Part shown: one piece after another, positions 15,004 through 22,852 of the stretch
Numbering within the stretch: position 1 is the first letter of the stretch
Layout of the letters: the number at the start of each line of letters is the position of its first letter
DNA from: Streptococcus equinus
GTDB taxonomy: Bacteria > Bacillota > Bacilli > Lactobacillales > Streptococcaceae
NCBI RefSeq assembly: GCF_900104225.1
Contig: NZ_FNJK01000008.1
Location: forward strand, 1 to 46,504
Length of the DNA: 46,504 bases
Direction of reading: 5' to 3'
The notes under the pieces: generated by a model
Seen by the model: only the letters and a program-made list of their open reading frames with translations
The model's database searches: none
What the model was told of the DNA's origin: nothing
Program-made: the position numbers and the translations under genes

Positions 15004-15846
15004 ATGTCTGTTGGTTTAGTACTAGAAGGTGGCGGCATGCGAGGCCTGTATACAGCAGGAGTGCTAGATACTTTTTTAGAGGCTGGTATCAAGGTTGATG
15101 GTGTTGTTTCGGTATCAGCAGGGGCACTTTTTGGCGTTAATTTCTTGTCAAAACAAAAAGGTCGTGCCATTCGTTACAATAAAAAATACGCTTCTTACCC
15201 AAATTATATGGGGCTTCGTTCGTGGTTAAAAACAGGAAATGTCGTTAATAAAGACTTTGCCTATTACAAGGTTCCAATGGAATTAGATGTTTTTGATGAA
15301 AAAGCTTTTGAGGAGTCAGGAGTTCCTTTTTACGCAACGGTGACGAATCTAGCAACTGGAAAACCCGAATACCACAAAGTTGATAATGTCTTTGACCAAA
15401 TGGAGTTGCTCAGAGCTAGTTCAGCTTTGCCATTAGCTTCAAAAATCGTGGAATGGAAAGGACAAAAATATCTTGACGGTGGTTTGTCAGACAGCATCCC
15501 AGTTGATTTTGCAAGAAGTCTAGGCTTTGATAAATTGATTGTTGTCTTAACACGTCCAATTGATTACCGCAAAAAACCAAGTAGCGGTCGTCTTTATAAG
15601 CTTTTTTACAGAAGATATCCTAGATTCGTAGAAGTCGCTTCAAAGCGTTATGAGCATTACAATGCGACCGTTGAGCACATTATTGACTTGGAAAATAAAG
15701 GTGACCTCTTTGCCATTCGTCCAAGCCAAAATTTAGAAATCGGACGACTTGAAACAAACCCTGAAAAATATGAAGAAATTTACCAAGTCGGCTTAGCAGA
15801 TGCCAAAGAAGATATGGCAAGCTTGAAGGAATATTTAGCAAAATAA
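15004..15846 (+). CDS. Patatin-like phospholipase
   Basis: A 280-residue serine lipase/esterase of the patatin family (RssA/YlbK-like). The oxyanion loop is GGGMRG (9-14), the nucleophile elbow is SVSAG with Ser38, and the second catalytic residue is Asp158 in LDGG. The Ser-Asp dyad is complete. There is no signal peptide, so it probably acts on membrane lipids from the cytosolic side. GGAGG lies 6-7 nt before the ATG and a TATAAT lies near 14970. It is followed by a terminator. Confidence 0.88.
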   Translation: MSVGLVLEGGGMRGLYTAGVLDTFLEAGIKVDGVVSVSAGALFGVNFLSKQKGRAIRYNKKYASYPNYMGLRSWLKTGNVVNKDFAYYKVPMELDVFDEKAFEESGVPFYATVTNLATGKPEYHKVDNVFDQMELLRASSALPLASKIVEWKGQKYLDGGLSDSIPVDFARSLGFDKLIVVLTRPIDYRKKPSSGRLYKLFYRRYPRFVEVASKRYEHYNATVEHIIDLENKGDLFAIRPSQNLEIGRLETNPEKYEEIYQVGLADAKEDMASLKEYLAK

Positions 15847-15891
15847 TGAGCGAAGATTTGATTTGATATCAAACTTGTCTCATCAATTAAC

Positions 15892-15927
15892 AAAAGGCAT
15901 GAAATCCCCCGTGATTTCGCCTTTTTT
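15892..15927 (+). terminator. Intrinsic terminator after the patatin gene
   Basis: AAAGGC-AT-GAAATC pairs with GATTTC-GCCTTT (2-nt bulge) and is followed by a U-run. Confidence 0.85.
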
Positions 15928-15982
15928 CTTTATTCTTTTCGTGGTATAATAGTAACCAATACTAAGAACATGGAGAAATGAC

Positions 15983-18484
15983 ATGGCAACTTATAATCAT
16001 AAAGAGATTGAGAAAAAATGGCAGGCTTTTTGGGCCGATAACCATACTTTTAAAACAGGAACAGACGCTGATAAACCGAACTTCTATGCGTTAGATATGT
16101 TCCCATACCCATCTGGTGCTGGTCTTCACGTAGGACACCCAGAAGGATACACTGCAACTGATATTCTTAGCCGTTTTAAACGTGCCCAAGGTTACAACGT
16201 TCTTCACCCAATGGGTTGGGATGCCTTTGGTCTTCCTGCAGAACAATACGCGATGGATACAGGTAATGACCCAGCTGAATTTACAGCTAAAAACATTGCC
16301 AACTTCAAACGTCAAATCAACTCACTTGGTTTCTCATATGACTGGGACCGCGAAGTGAACACTACTGACCCTAACTACTACAAATGGACTCAGTGGATTT
16401 TCACAAAATTGTATGAAAAAGGTTTGGCATACGAAGCTGAAGTACCAGTTAACTGGGTTGAAGAACTAGGTACAGCTATCGCCAACGAAGAAGTGCTTCC
16501 TGACGGAACATCTGAACGTGGTGGTTATCCAGTTGTTCGTAAACCAATGCGTCAATGGATGCTTAAAATCACAGCATACGCAGAACGTTTGCTTGAAGAC
16601 TTGGATGACCTTGATTGGCCAGAATCAATCAAAGACATGCAACGTAACTGGATTGGTAAATCAACTGGTGCTAATGTTACTTTCAAAGTAAAAGATACTG
16701 ATAAAGACTTCACTGTCTTTACAACTCGTCCAGATACACTATTTGGTGCAACTTACGCTGTTTTAGCTCCTGAACACCCACTTGTTGAAGCTATTACAAC
16801 ACCAGAACAAGCTCAAGCAGTTGCTGATTATAAACACCAAGCAAGCCTTAAATCAGACCTTGCTCGTACAGACCTTGCTAAAGAAAAAACAGGTGTTTGG
16901 ACTGGTAGCTATGCTATCAACCCAGTAAATGGTAAAGAAATGCCAATCTGGATTGCTGACTATGTTCTTGTTAGCTACGGTACTGGTGCTATCATGGCTG
17001 TTCCTGCCCACGATACACGCGACTGGGAATTTGCAAAACAATTTAACCTAGAAATCATTCCAGTTCTTGAAGGTGGAAATGTTGAAGAAGAAGCTTACAC
17101 AGAAGATGGACTTCACATCAACTCTGGTTTCCTAGATGGTCTTGATAAAGCGCAAGCTATTGACAAAATGGTCGAATGGCTTGAAGCAGAAGGTGTTGGT
17201 AATAAGAAAGTAACTTACCGTCTTCGTGACTGGCTCTTCTCACGTCAACGTTATTGGGGTGAACCAATCCCAATCATCCACTGGGAAGATGGTACAACAA
17301 CAGCTGTTCCAGAAGATCAACTTCCACTTGTATTGCCAGTAACAAAAGATATCAAACCTTCAGGTACAGGTGAATCACCACTTGCTAACTTGACTGATTG
17401 GCTTGAAGTGACACGTGAAGATGGTGTTAAAGGTCGCCGTGAAACCAATACAATGCCACAATGGGCTGGTTCAAGCTGGTACTTCTTGCGTTACATTGAT
17501 CCACACAACGATGAAAAATTGGCTGATGAAGAGCTTCTAAAAGCTTGGTTGCCAGTTGATATCTACATCGGTGGTGCTGAACACGCTGTACTTCACCTTC
17601 TCTACGCTCGTTTCTGGCACAAATTCCTTTATGATTTAGGTGTTGTTCCAACGAAAGAACCATTCCAAAAACTCTTTAACCAAGGTATGATTTTGGGAAC
17701 AAGCTACCGCGATCACCGTGGTGCCCTCGTAGCAACTGATAAAGTTGAAAAACGTGATGGTTCATTCTTCCACATTGAAACTGGTGAAGAACTTGAACAA
17801 GCCCCAGCTAAAATGTCTAAATCACTTAAAAACGTTGTTAACCCTGATGATGTGGTTGAGCGTTATGGTGCTGATACTCTTCGTGTCTATGAAATGTTCA
17901 TGGGACCACTTGATGCTTCAATCGCATGGTCTGAAGAAGGTCTTGAAGGTTCACGTAAATTCCTCGACCGTGTTTACCGCTTGTTGACAACAAAAGAAGT
18001 TGTAGCTGAAAACAACGGTAACTTGGATAAAGTTTACAACGAAACTGTCAAAGCTGTTACTGAACAACTTGAAGCCATGAAATTCAACACAGCTATTGCT
18101 CAATTGATGGTCTTTGTCAATGCTGCTAATAAAGAAGACAAACTCTTTGCTGATTACGCTAAAGGATTTGTACAATTGCTAGCTCCATTTGCACCACACC
18201 TTTCTGAAGAATTGTGGCAAGTCTTGACACAATCAGGTGAATCAATTTCATACGTTGCATGGCCAACATGGGACGAATCAAAACTCGTTGAAAACGACGT
18301 TGAAATTGTTATCCAAATCAAAGGTAAAGTTCGTGCAAAACTTGTTGTACCAAAAGATTCAAGCCGAGAAGAACTTGAAAAACTTGCTCTTGCAAACGAA
18401 AAAATTCAAGCTGAAATCGCTGGTAAAGACATTATCAAAGTGATTGCGGTACCTAATAAACTTGTAAATATCGTTGTGAAATAA
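15983..18484 (+). CDS. leuS: Leucyl-tRNA synthetase
   Basis: A class I aminoacyl-tRNA synthetase charging tRNA-Leu, 833 residues as usual. The HIGH-type motif is [12 protein letters not shown] (41-52), the KMSKS loop AKMSKSLKN is near residue 610, and the large CP1 editing domain lies between (about 220-410). Codon use is that of a highly expressed gene. The leader from the TGGTATAAT extended -10 near 15944 to the ATG is only about 30 nt, so there is no T-box riboswitch. The last 39 nt are repeated downstream. Confidence 0.98.
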   Translation: MATYNHKEIEKKWQAFWADNHTFKTGTDADKPNFYALDMFPYPSGAGLHVGHPEGYTATDILSRFKRAQGYNVLHPMGWDAFGLPAEQYAMDTGNDPAEFTAKNIANFKRQINSLGFSYDWDREVNTTDPNYYKWTQWIFTKLYEKGLAYEAEVPVNWVEELGTAIANEEVLPDGTSERGGYPVVRKPMRQWMLKITAYAERLLEDLDDLDWPESIKDMQRNWIGKSTGANVTFKVKDTDKDFTVFTTRPDTLFGATYAVLAPEHPLVEAITTPEQAQAVADYKHQASLKSDLARTDLAKEKTGVWTGSYAINPVNGKEMPIWIADYVLVSYGTGAIMAVPAHDTRDWEFAKQFNLEIIPVLEGGNVEEEAYTEDGLHINSGFLDGLDKAQAIDKMVEWLEAEGVGNKKVTYRLRDWLFSRQRYWGEPIPIIHWEDGTTTAVPEDQLPLVLPVTKDIKPSGTGESPLANLTDWLEVTREDGVKGRRETNTMPQWAGSSWYFLRYIDPHNDEKLADEELLKAWLPVDIYIGGAEHAVLHLLYARFWHKFLYDLGVVPTKEPFQKLFNQGMILGTSYRDHRGALVATDKVEKRDGSFFHIETGEELEQAPAKMSKSLKNVVNPDDVVERYGADTLRVYEMFMGPLDASIAWSEEGLEGSRKFLDRVYRLLTTKEVVAENNGNLDKVYNETVKAVTEQLEAMKFNTAIAQLMVFVNAANKEDKLFADYAKGFVQLLAPFAPHLSEELWQVLTQSGESISYVAWPTWDESKLVENDVEIVIQIKGKVRAKLVVPKDSSREELEKLALANEKIQAEIAGKDIIKVIAVPNKLVNIVVK

Positions 18485-18583
18485 TTTTGGATACAAGTTT
18501 ATTAGTTTTATCTCCAACCTCAAAACCTTTCCCAGAGATTTTGAGCGGTACCTAATAAACTTGTAAACATTGTTGTAAAATAA
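18446..18583. repeat. Duplicated leuS 3' tail (two direct copies and an inverted piece)
   Basis: Copy 1 (18446-18484) is the last 39 nt of leuS including its stop. Copy 2 (18545-18583) matches it with three differences, all synonymous ([16 protein letters not shown] is preserved). Between them, TACAAGTTTATTAG at 18492-18505 is the reverse complement of CTAATAAACTTGTA found in both copies (18453-18466 and 18552-18565). Confidence 0.92.
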
Positions 18584-18599
18584 GTTTATCGATAAATTT

Positions 18600-18629
18600 A
18601 ACTCCTGTCCGTTTGGGCAGGAGTTTTTT
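18600..18629 (+). terminator. leuS terminator
   Basis: AACTCCTGTCC pairs with GGGCAGGAGTT over 11 bp with a GTTT loop and a U-run. It lies beyond the duplicated leuS tail. Confidence 0.9.
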
Positions 18630-18673
18630 GTTGGTAAAAACTGAGTTTTAGTAAAACCTTGGTAAAAACAAAT

Positions 18674-18710
18674 AGAAAACGTTTACAAAAAATTTTAGGA
18701 GGAGTAAAAT
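18674..18710 (+). promoter_or_regulatory. galM promoter with CcpA cre site
   Basis: TTTACA at 18682-18687, a 17-bp spacer and TAAAAT at 18705-18710 form the promoter. AGAAAACGTTTACA at 18674-18687 matches the cre consensus TGWAARCGYTWNCA at all but the first base and covers the -35. This predicts catabolite repression of galM. Confidence 0.75.
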
Positions 18711-18740
18711 AAAGACAAGACCTAAGAAAGAGGGAGAGAA

Positions 18741-19775
18741 ATGAAAGTAGTACAAGAAGTTATTGCTAATATTGATGGGAAAGATATTGAAAAATACACG
18801 ATTGTCAATGATAATGATGTCCAAGTTGGTTTGTTAACTTTGGGAGCAACTTGGCAAGAATTTTTAGTACCAGATGGAAAAGGTGGACATAAAAATATCA
18901 TCATTGGTTTTGATGACCCAGCCGAGTACGGTAAAAACACTTTGTGTGCAGGGCAATCCATTGGACGTGTTGTAGGTCGTATTGGAGCTGGAAAATGCGA
19001 TATTGATGGAGAAGATATCCAATTGCCACAAAATGAAAATGGCAATACGCTTCATGGTGGCCCTCAAGGTTTTCATAAGCAACTTTGGAAAGCCAGCGTT
19101 AAAACTAAGTGTAATCAGGCAAGTGTAGAGATGGCTTATAATGCCAAAGAAAGCATTGATGGATTTCCGGGAGATATGCTTGTTAAAGTGCGCTTTACCC
19201 TAGATAATAACAATCGCTTTACGATTATCTACACTGGTAAAAACGGTGGTCAAGCGACTCTCTTTAACCCAACGAATCATGTGTATTTTAACCTTGGCGA
19301 GTGCCAAGATTTGACTCGTCACACTTTTACTTTAGCTGCAGATTATCATCTAGAAACACGTAATGATCTTATCCCGACAGGGGATCTTATTGATGTGGCA
19401 GGTACAGCTTATGATTTCAGAATTGGTCAAAATTTAGGAGATGCTATTAATACAACAGGAGGTTTTGATGATGCCTTTCTTGTTGCTCCATCACTTGATA
19501 AGCCTTGTGGTGAATTAAAGGATGAAGAAAGTGGCGATAGCGTTCGACTTTACTCAGACCGTAACGCTTGGGTTGCCTACAGTATGGTTGGTATTCCTGA
19601 TGGGATTTACCCAGCGCGTGACAAAGGGAATATGGCAAAAGAGTTTGAGGCTATTGCGCTTGAGGCACAATTCTTACCAGATGCTATTAACCATAAGGGA
19701 TTTGGGGATATTGTCTTACAGGCTAATGAAGAAAAAAGTTATGTCATTGCTTTTGAATATCATAACGGAGATTAA
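18741..19775 (+). CDS. galM: Aldose 1-epimerase (galactose mutarotase)
   Basis: This enzyme interconverts alpha and beta anomers of galactose or glucose, feeding the Leloir pathway. The 344 residues have the GalM landmarks: GRVVGRIGAGKC, LHGGPQGFHKQLW with its catalytic His, NPTNHVYFNLG with the second His, and the late acid EAIALEAQFLPDAIN with the catalytic Glu. GGGAG lies before the ATG. It stands alone, under a cre-overlapped promoter, so it is probably repressed by glucose. Confidence 0.95.
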   Translation: MKVVQEVIANIDGKDIEKYTIVNDNDVQVGLLTLGATWQEFLVPDGKGGHKNIIIGFDDPAEYGKNTLCAGQSIGRVVGRIGAGKCDIDGEDIQLPQNENGNTLHGGPQGFHKQLWKASVKTKCNQASVEMAYNAKESIDGFPGDMLVKVRFTLDNNNRFTIIYTGKNGGQATLFNPTNHVYFNLGECQDLTRHTFTLAADYHLETRNDLIPTGDLIDVAGTAYDFRIGQNLGDAINTTGGFDDAFLVAPSLDKPCGELKDEESGDSVRLYSDRNAWVAYSMVGIPDGIYPARDKGNMAKEFEAIALEAQFLPDAINHKGFGDIVLQANEEKSYVIAFEYHNGD

Positions 19776-19779
19776 AAAT

Positions 19780-19805
19780 AGCACCCTTTTTGGGGTGCTG
19801 TTTTT
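19780..19805 (+). terminator. galM terminator
   Basis: AGCACCC pairs with GGGTGCT around a T-rich loop, followed by GTTTTT. It separates galM from the convergent quinone reductase gene. Confidence 0.88.
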
Positions 19806-19806
19806 G

Positions 19807-20373
19807 CTAAAGGTCAATCTTATTCAAAAAATCTTTGCGATCTTGTGCTGTGCTTTTATCAATATTTCCCATGTTTTGCCAAGTGATATGGTTAATGCCA
19901 AGTTGTTTTAAGGTAGCGTTGATAAAGACCTTCTTAATGGCATTGCCACAGAAAAGTTTTAGATACCAAGTTGGTGAAGTAGAGGTGGTCAGAATAGTAG
20001 CTTTTTCGATATGCGTGAGGTGTCCGACAACCCCGGTTTTTCCGACTTCATAGGCGAATTTCTTTTTCATGACTTTATCGATAAATCCTTTTATCATTGC
20101 TGGTGTATCATTCCACCAAATCGGAAAGATAAAAATGACATGATTCGCATTGGTGAGGAATTTTTGATATTGAACGACAAGGGGATCGGTGGTTCCCCCA
20201 TCTTTGAATAATGCCAATTCTTCAGTCGTGTAGGCTGGATTAAAATGATCTTTGTATAAGTCGACAAGGTTAAAATGTTGTTCTTTTTGCATCAAATTCC
20301 CTTCGACATTTTCTAAAATAGCATGGTTGAAACTTTTGTCATAAGGGTGTGCGTAAATAATGAGAGTGTCCAT
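19807..20373 (-). CDS. NAD(P)H-dependent oxidoreductase, flavodoxin fold
   Basis: A 188-residue protein of the NAD(P)H:quinone oxidoreductase / KefF-MdaB family. The start MDTLIIYAHPYDKSFNHAIL is the FMN-phosphate loop region, and FPIWWNDTPAMIKGFIDKVM is the diagnostic flavin/substrate segment. It probably reduces quinones or other electrophiles in the cytosol. It is transcribed as a single gene and converges on galM. A GAGGTTAAGC-type ribosome-binding site lies ahead of the ATG at 20373. Confidence 0.88.
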   Translation of the reverse strand: MDTLIIYAHPYDKSFNHAILENVEGNLMQKEQHFNLVDLYKDHFNPAYTTEELALFKDGGTTDPLVVQYQKFLTNANHVIFIFPIWWNDTPAMIKGFIDKVMKKKFAYEVGKTGVVGHLTHIEKATILTTSTSPTWYLKLFCGNAIKKVFINATLKQLGINHITWQNMGNIDKSTAQDRKDFLNKIDL

Positions 20374-20658
20374 TGCTTAACCTCCATGAACAATTTTTCA
20401 CCTACATTCTAGCACAAAGTGCCTTAAAAAGGTGATTAGAAGTTAATTCTTGATGAGTTAAGAAATCATGTCTGCTTTGATTGGAAGAGATAGTGGTACG
20501 GGACAGTAAATAGAATTTGAATTACTGATACTATACTATGTTTTGGTAGTGATTTTTCTGTTTATGCTTTTGTTTAATAGGTATAAAATTGACAGAATGA
20601 CAAGATTTAGAGTAAAAGCCAATCTTGGTAAGAGATAAAAATGTGATACAATAATATT

Positions 20659-20722
20659 AATCCTTTAAAACTTTTCTTTTTTTCAATAACCAAAAAGTAC
20701 GCTACTTTTGGCGTACTTTTTT
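20659..20722 (+). ncRNA. Candidate small RNA (about 64 nt)
   Basis: TTGGTA (20625-20630), a 16-bp spacer and TACAAT (20647-20652, with TG extension) predict a start near 20659. A strong terminator AAAAGTACGC / GCGTACTTTT with U-run ends at 20722. No ORF with a ribosome-binding site lies between, so a short structured RNA is the simplest reading. It could also be the remnant of a deleted gene. Confidence 0.35.
20692..20722 (+). terminator. Strong intrinsic terminator in the pre-pilin intergenic region
   Basis: An 11-bp perfect stem AAAAAGTACGC / GCGTACTTTTT with an 8-nt loop and U-run. No annotated gene lies directly upstream on this strand. Confidence 0.85.
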
Positions 20723-20785
20723 GAGTGTTCTAATTAAGATGACAAAAGATGAAGAATTACTTGGTTAAAGTGTGAAGAAACTGAG

Positions 20786-20822
20786 TTACTTTTAATTATA
20801 AAAGTAAATTTTTATGGTATGA
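20786..20822 (+). promoter_or_regulatory. Palindrome and -10 of the pilin promoter
   Basis: TTACTTTTA-ATTA-TAAAAGTAA (20786-20807) is a perfect dyad lying where the -35 would be, followed by a -10 TATGAT at 20817-20822. The dyad is a candidate operator. Confidence 0.45.
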
Positions 20823-20876
20823 TAGTATCATATAAAATAACTTGATTTTTAAAGTTAATTAAAAAAATAAAAGTTG

Positions 20877-20918
20877 TAGAGTGTTTCGTGTGCTTGGGCG
20901 CATGATAGCTCTATTTTT
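20877..20918 (+). other. Leader hairpin before the pilin gene
   Basis: TAGAG (20877-20881) pairs with CTCTA (20909-20913), with an inner TGTGC/GCGCA pairing, and is followed by TTTTT. It resembles a weak terminator in the 5' leader and could attenuate pilin expression. Confidence 0.4.
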
Positions 20919-20936
20919 AGTGAAAAAGGATTTATT

Positions 20937-22361
20937 ATGAAAAAGGTTAAACTAACGATTGCGACTTTGGTGGCCGCTCTTTTTATCTGCTTTGGTGGGA
21001 AAGCTCTGGCTTATGACATTACTGTTTCTAACGGTGGTTTAGGGACTTACGAAACTTACCAAATCTTTACCGGTACGCTCTCATCAGATAAGACAACCTT
21101 ATCAAACATCGAGTGGGGGAACGGTATTACAGATGCTGGTAAAGCTGCTCTTCAAAGCAAATACGGTGTTAGTTCTGCAGCAGAAGTAGCTGAAAAGCTT
21201 GATGCTAATAAAGAAAATTCAGGCTATGCAGAAGAATTTGCTAAAACAGCAGGACAATACCTTCAAAATGCGGCTGGTTTAACCGGTCATACGGCTGGTT
21301 ATTACTTAGTCCAAAATAAAACAGTTGGCAGTAACGAAGCTTATACAAACTATATTTTAGAAGTGGTAAAAGATGTTACAGTAACGCCAAAAACATCTAT
21401 TCCAAGTGTTACAAAAAAAGTTAAAGAAACTAATGATACAACGGGTTATGTTAGTGAATGGCAAGATTCTGCGGACTATGATATGGGAGATAAAATTCCA
21501 TTTCAATTGACAGCGACTTTGCCAGATAACCTTGATTCTTATGATAAATACTATTTTGAATTATCGGATAAACTCTCATCAGGTTTGACTTATAACGGTG
21601 ATGCAAAAGTTTATCTCGTTAATGGTAAAGAAAAAACAGATGTAACAAAATTTTTTACACTTGATGGCTTAAACTTTAAAATTGATAATTTGAAAAACCT
21701 TAGCAACCTTATGGCTTCCTCAAAAATCGTGATTAACTACACAGCAACACTTAATGATGGCGCTGTTCTTGGTGCTGAGGGAAACAAAGGTAGCGTAGAA
21801 TTAATTTATTCAAATAACCCAAATAATACAGGAGTTGGAGCAAGTACTGGTAAAACACCAGAAGAAGCTGTCAAAGTCTACACTTATGAAGTTGTCTTTA
21901 AGGAAATTGATAAAAATAAAGAAAGCTTAAAAGGCGCTGAATTTACCCTTTACAAAGTCGTCAAAGACGGCGACACTTATAAAAAAGTAGAAGTTGATAA
22001 AAAAACTGTTGGTGAAACAGAAAAATTCTCTTTTAAGGGACGTGACGCTGGTGAATATATCCTCGTAGAAACCAAAACACCAGATGGTTACAATACCATT
22101 AAACCAATTGAATTTAAAGTTGTCGCTAATTATGATAGGAAACTAGAAACACCGACAGAACTCTCAGGTGAATCTAAAGATGCCAACTTTGAATCAAACC
22201 TTGATGCGGGGTCATTGACTGCTGAAATCATTAGCCGTAAAGGATCACTTCTCCCATCAACTGGTGGTGTAGGAACAACAATCCTTTATACGATTGGTTC
22301 ACTTTTGGTTCTTGTAGCAGTTGTCCTCCTAATTACTAAAAAACGTATGCAATCTAAATAA
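20937..22361 (+). CDS. LPXTG-anchored pilin-like surface protein
   Basis: A 474-residue secreted protein. A signal peptide (MKKVKLTIATLVAALFICFGGKALA) is followed by Gram-positive pilin features: a VTVTPK segment like the pilin Lys motif (about residue 150), an isopeptide-type middle domain, a CnaB-like domain with FKEIDKNKESLKGAEFTLYK, an E-box YILVETKTPDGY, and the sorting signal LPSTGG, hydrophobic helix and KKRMQSK tail. It looks like a pilus backbone subunit. No class C sortase, tip or base pilin gene lies on either side, so it may be anchored singly by the housekeeping sortase or polymerised by a sortase encoded elsewhere. Confidence 0.85.
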   Translation: MKKVKLTIATLVAALFICFGGKALAYDITVSNGGLGTYETYQIFTGTLSSDKTTLSNIEWGNGITDAGKAALQSKYGVSSAAEVAEKLDANKENSGYAEEFAKTAGQYLQNAAGLTGHTAGYYLVQNKTVGSNEAYTNYILEVVKDVTVTPKTSIPSVTKKVKETNDTTGYVSEWQDSADYDMGDKIPFQLTATLPDNLDSYDKYYFELSDKLSSGLTYNGDAKVYLVNGKEKTDVTKFFTLDGLNFKIDNLKNLSNLMASSKIVINYTATLNDGAVLGAEGNKGSVELIYSNNPNNTGVGASTGKTPEEAVKVYTYEVVFKEIDKNKESLKGAEFTLYKVVKDGDTYKKVEVDKKTVGETEKFSFKGRDAGEYILVETKTPDGYNTIKPIEFKVVANYDRKLETPTELSGESKDANFESNLDAGSLTAEIISRKGSLLPSTGGVGTTILYTIGSLLVLVAVVLLITKKRMQSK

Positions 22362-22373
22362 TTGAAATCTTCT

Positions 22374-22402
22374 AACCCACGCTATCACTAGCGTGGGTTT
22401 TT
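22374..22402 (+). terminator. Pilin gene terminator
   Basis: AACCCACGCTA pairs with TAGCGTGGGTT around TCAC, followed by a U-run. Confidence 0.92.
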
Positions 22403-22423
22403 ATTGTGAGAATTTATTTGAGA

Positions 22424-22453
22424 AAAGAAAAAAACCTTGCTTTCGCAAGGTTT
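22424..22453 (-). terminator. Terminator of the 6S RNA / tRNA-Lys unit
   Basis: On the minus strand, AAACCTTGC-GAAA-GCAAGGTTT is a perfect 9-bp stem with a GAAA tetraloop and a U-rich tail. It lies 17 nt after the tRNA 3' end. Confidence 0.9.
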
Positions 22454-22469
22454 CAGGGATGTGGGAAAA

Positions 22470-22542
22470 TCCTCCCTATAGGGCTCGAACCTATGACCCA
22501 TGGATTAAGAGTCCACTGCTCTACCAACTGAGCTAAGGAAGG
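22470..22542 (-). tRNA. tRNA-Lys (anticodon CUU)
   Basis: A 73-nt cloverleaf. The acceptor arms are CCTTCCT and AGGGAGG plus discriminator A, the D-arm is GCTC...GAGC, the anticodon stem is GTGGA/TCCAT with loop CTCTTAA (anticodon CTT), and the T-arm is ATAGG-TTCGAGC-CCTAT. No CCA is encoded. It follows the 6S RNA by about 8 nt and is followed by a terminator, so it may be cut from a joint transcript. Confidence 0.95.
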
Positions 22543-22548
22543 ATGAGA

Positions 22549-22740
22549 AGCTGTATTGGCACCGTGATCCACGATTTGTATTGAACCCGCGATCTACAAG
22601 CAGGTGGGCAACTCGCTTCTCCTTAGTCGCTTCCGCGTGTGACGGCTTGCATACTGGAGAAAGACTACTGTTTCCCGAAATACAAATATTTAGTCGGTCA
22701 ACACATTGATGTGAATTCGTATGCCACAGCAATTAACTTA
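22549..22740 (-). ncRNA. ssrS: 6S RNA (RNA polymerase regulator)
   Basis: A non-coding RNA of about 190 nt that would sequester sigma-A RNA polymerase. The ends pair (GCTGTGGCA with TGCC-AA-TACAGC), the middle stem is ATTTGTATT with AATACAAAT, and the apical stem is TTTCTCC with GGAGAA. This gives the long rod with a large central internal loop typical of 6S RNA. Its place directly downstream of rarA matches B. subtilis 6S-1 (bsrA), which lies beside yrvN/rarA. A promoter lies upstream (TTGAAA, 16 bp, TATCAT at 22775-22748 on the minus strand). The exact 3' end is uncertain. Confidence 0.8.
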
Positions 22741-22747
22741 TGTAATT

Positions 22748-22775
22748 ATGATACCACTTTAAAAAATTTTTTCAA
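22748..22775 (-). promoter_or_regulatory. Predicted promoter of the 6S RNA
   Basis: On the minus strand TTGAAA (22775-22770), a 16-bp spacer and TATCAT (22753-22748) put the start near 22740, which is where the closing stem of the 6S rod begins. Confidence 0.65.
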
Positions 22776-22852
22776 GGGGAAAGCCCAAATTTTAGAAAGC
22801 GTTTTTTGAAAAAATCTCAGAAAACTTACAGAAAAAAGCTTCTGAACAATTT

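Larger units (their letters stand above)
20374..20936. other. 563-bp intergenic region before the pilin gene
   Basis: No convincing ORF was seen. It holds a promoter-terminator pair that could make a short RNA (20625-20722), a perfect 22-bp palindrome (20786-20807) next to the pilin promoter, and a leader hairpin with a U-run (20877-20918). Composition is very AT-rich. Confidence 0.6.

Noticed and set aside
15950..15982. T-box riboswitch before leuS
   Set aside because: The leader is only about 30 nt and has no T-box sequence or antiterminator.
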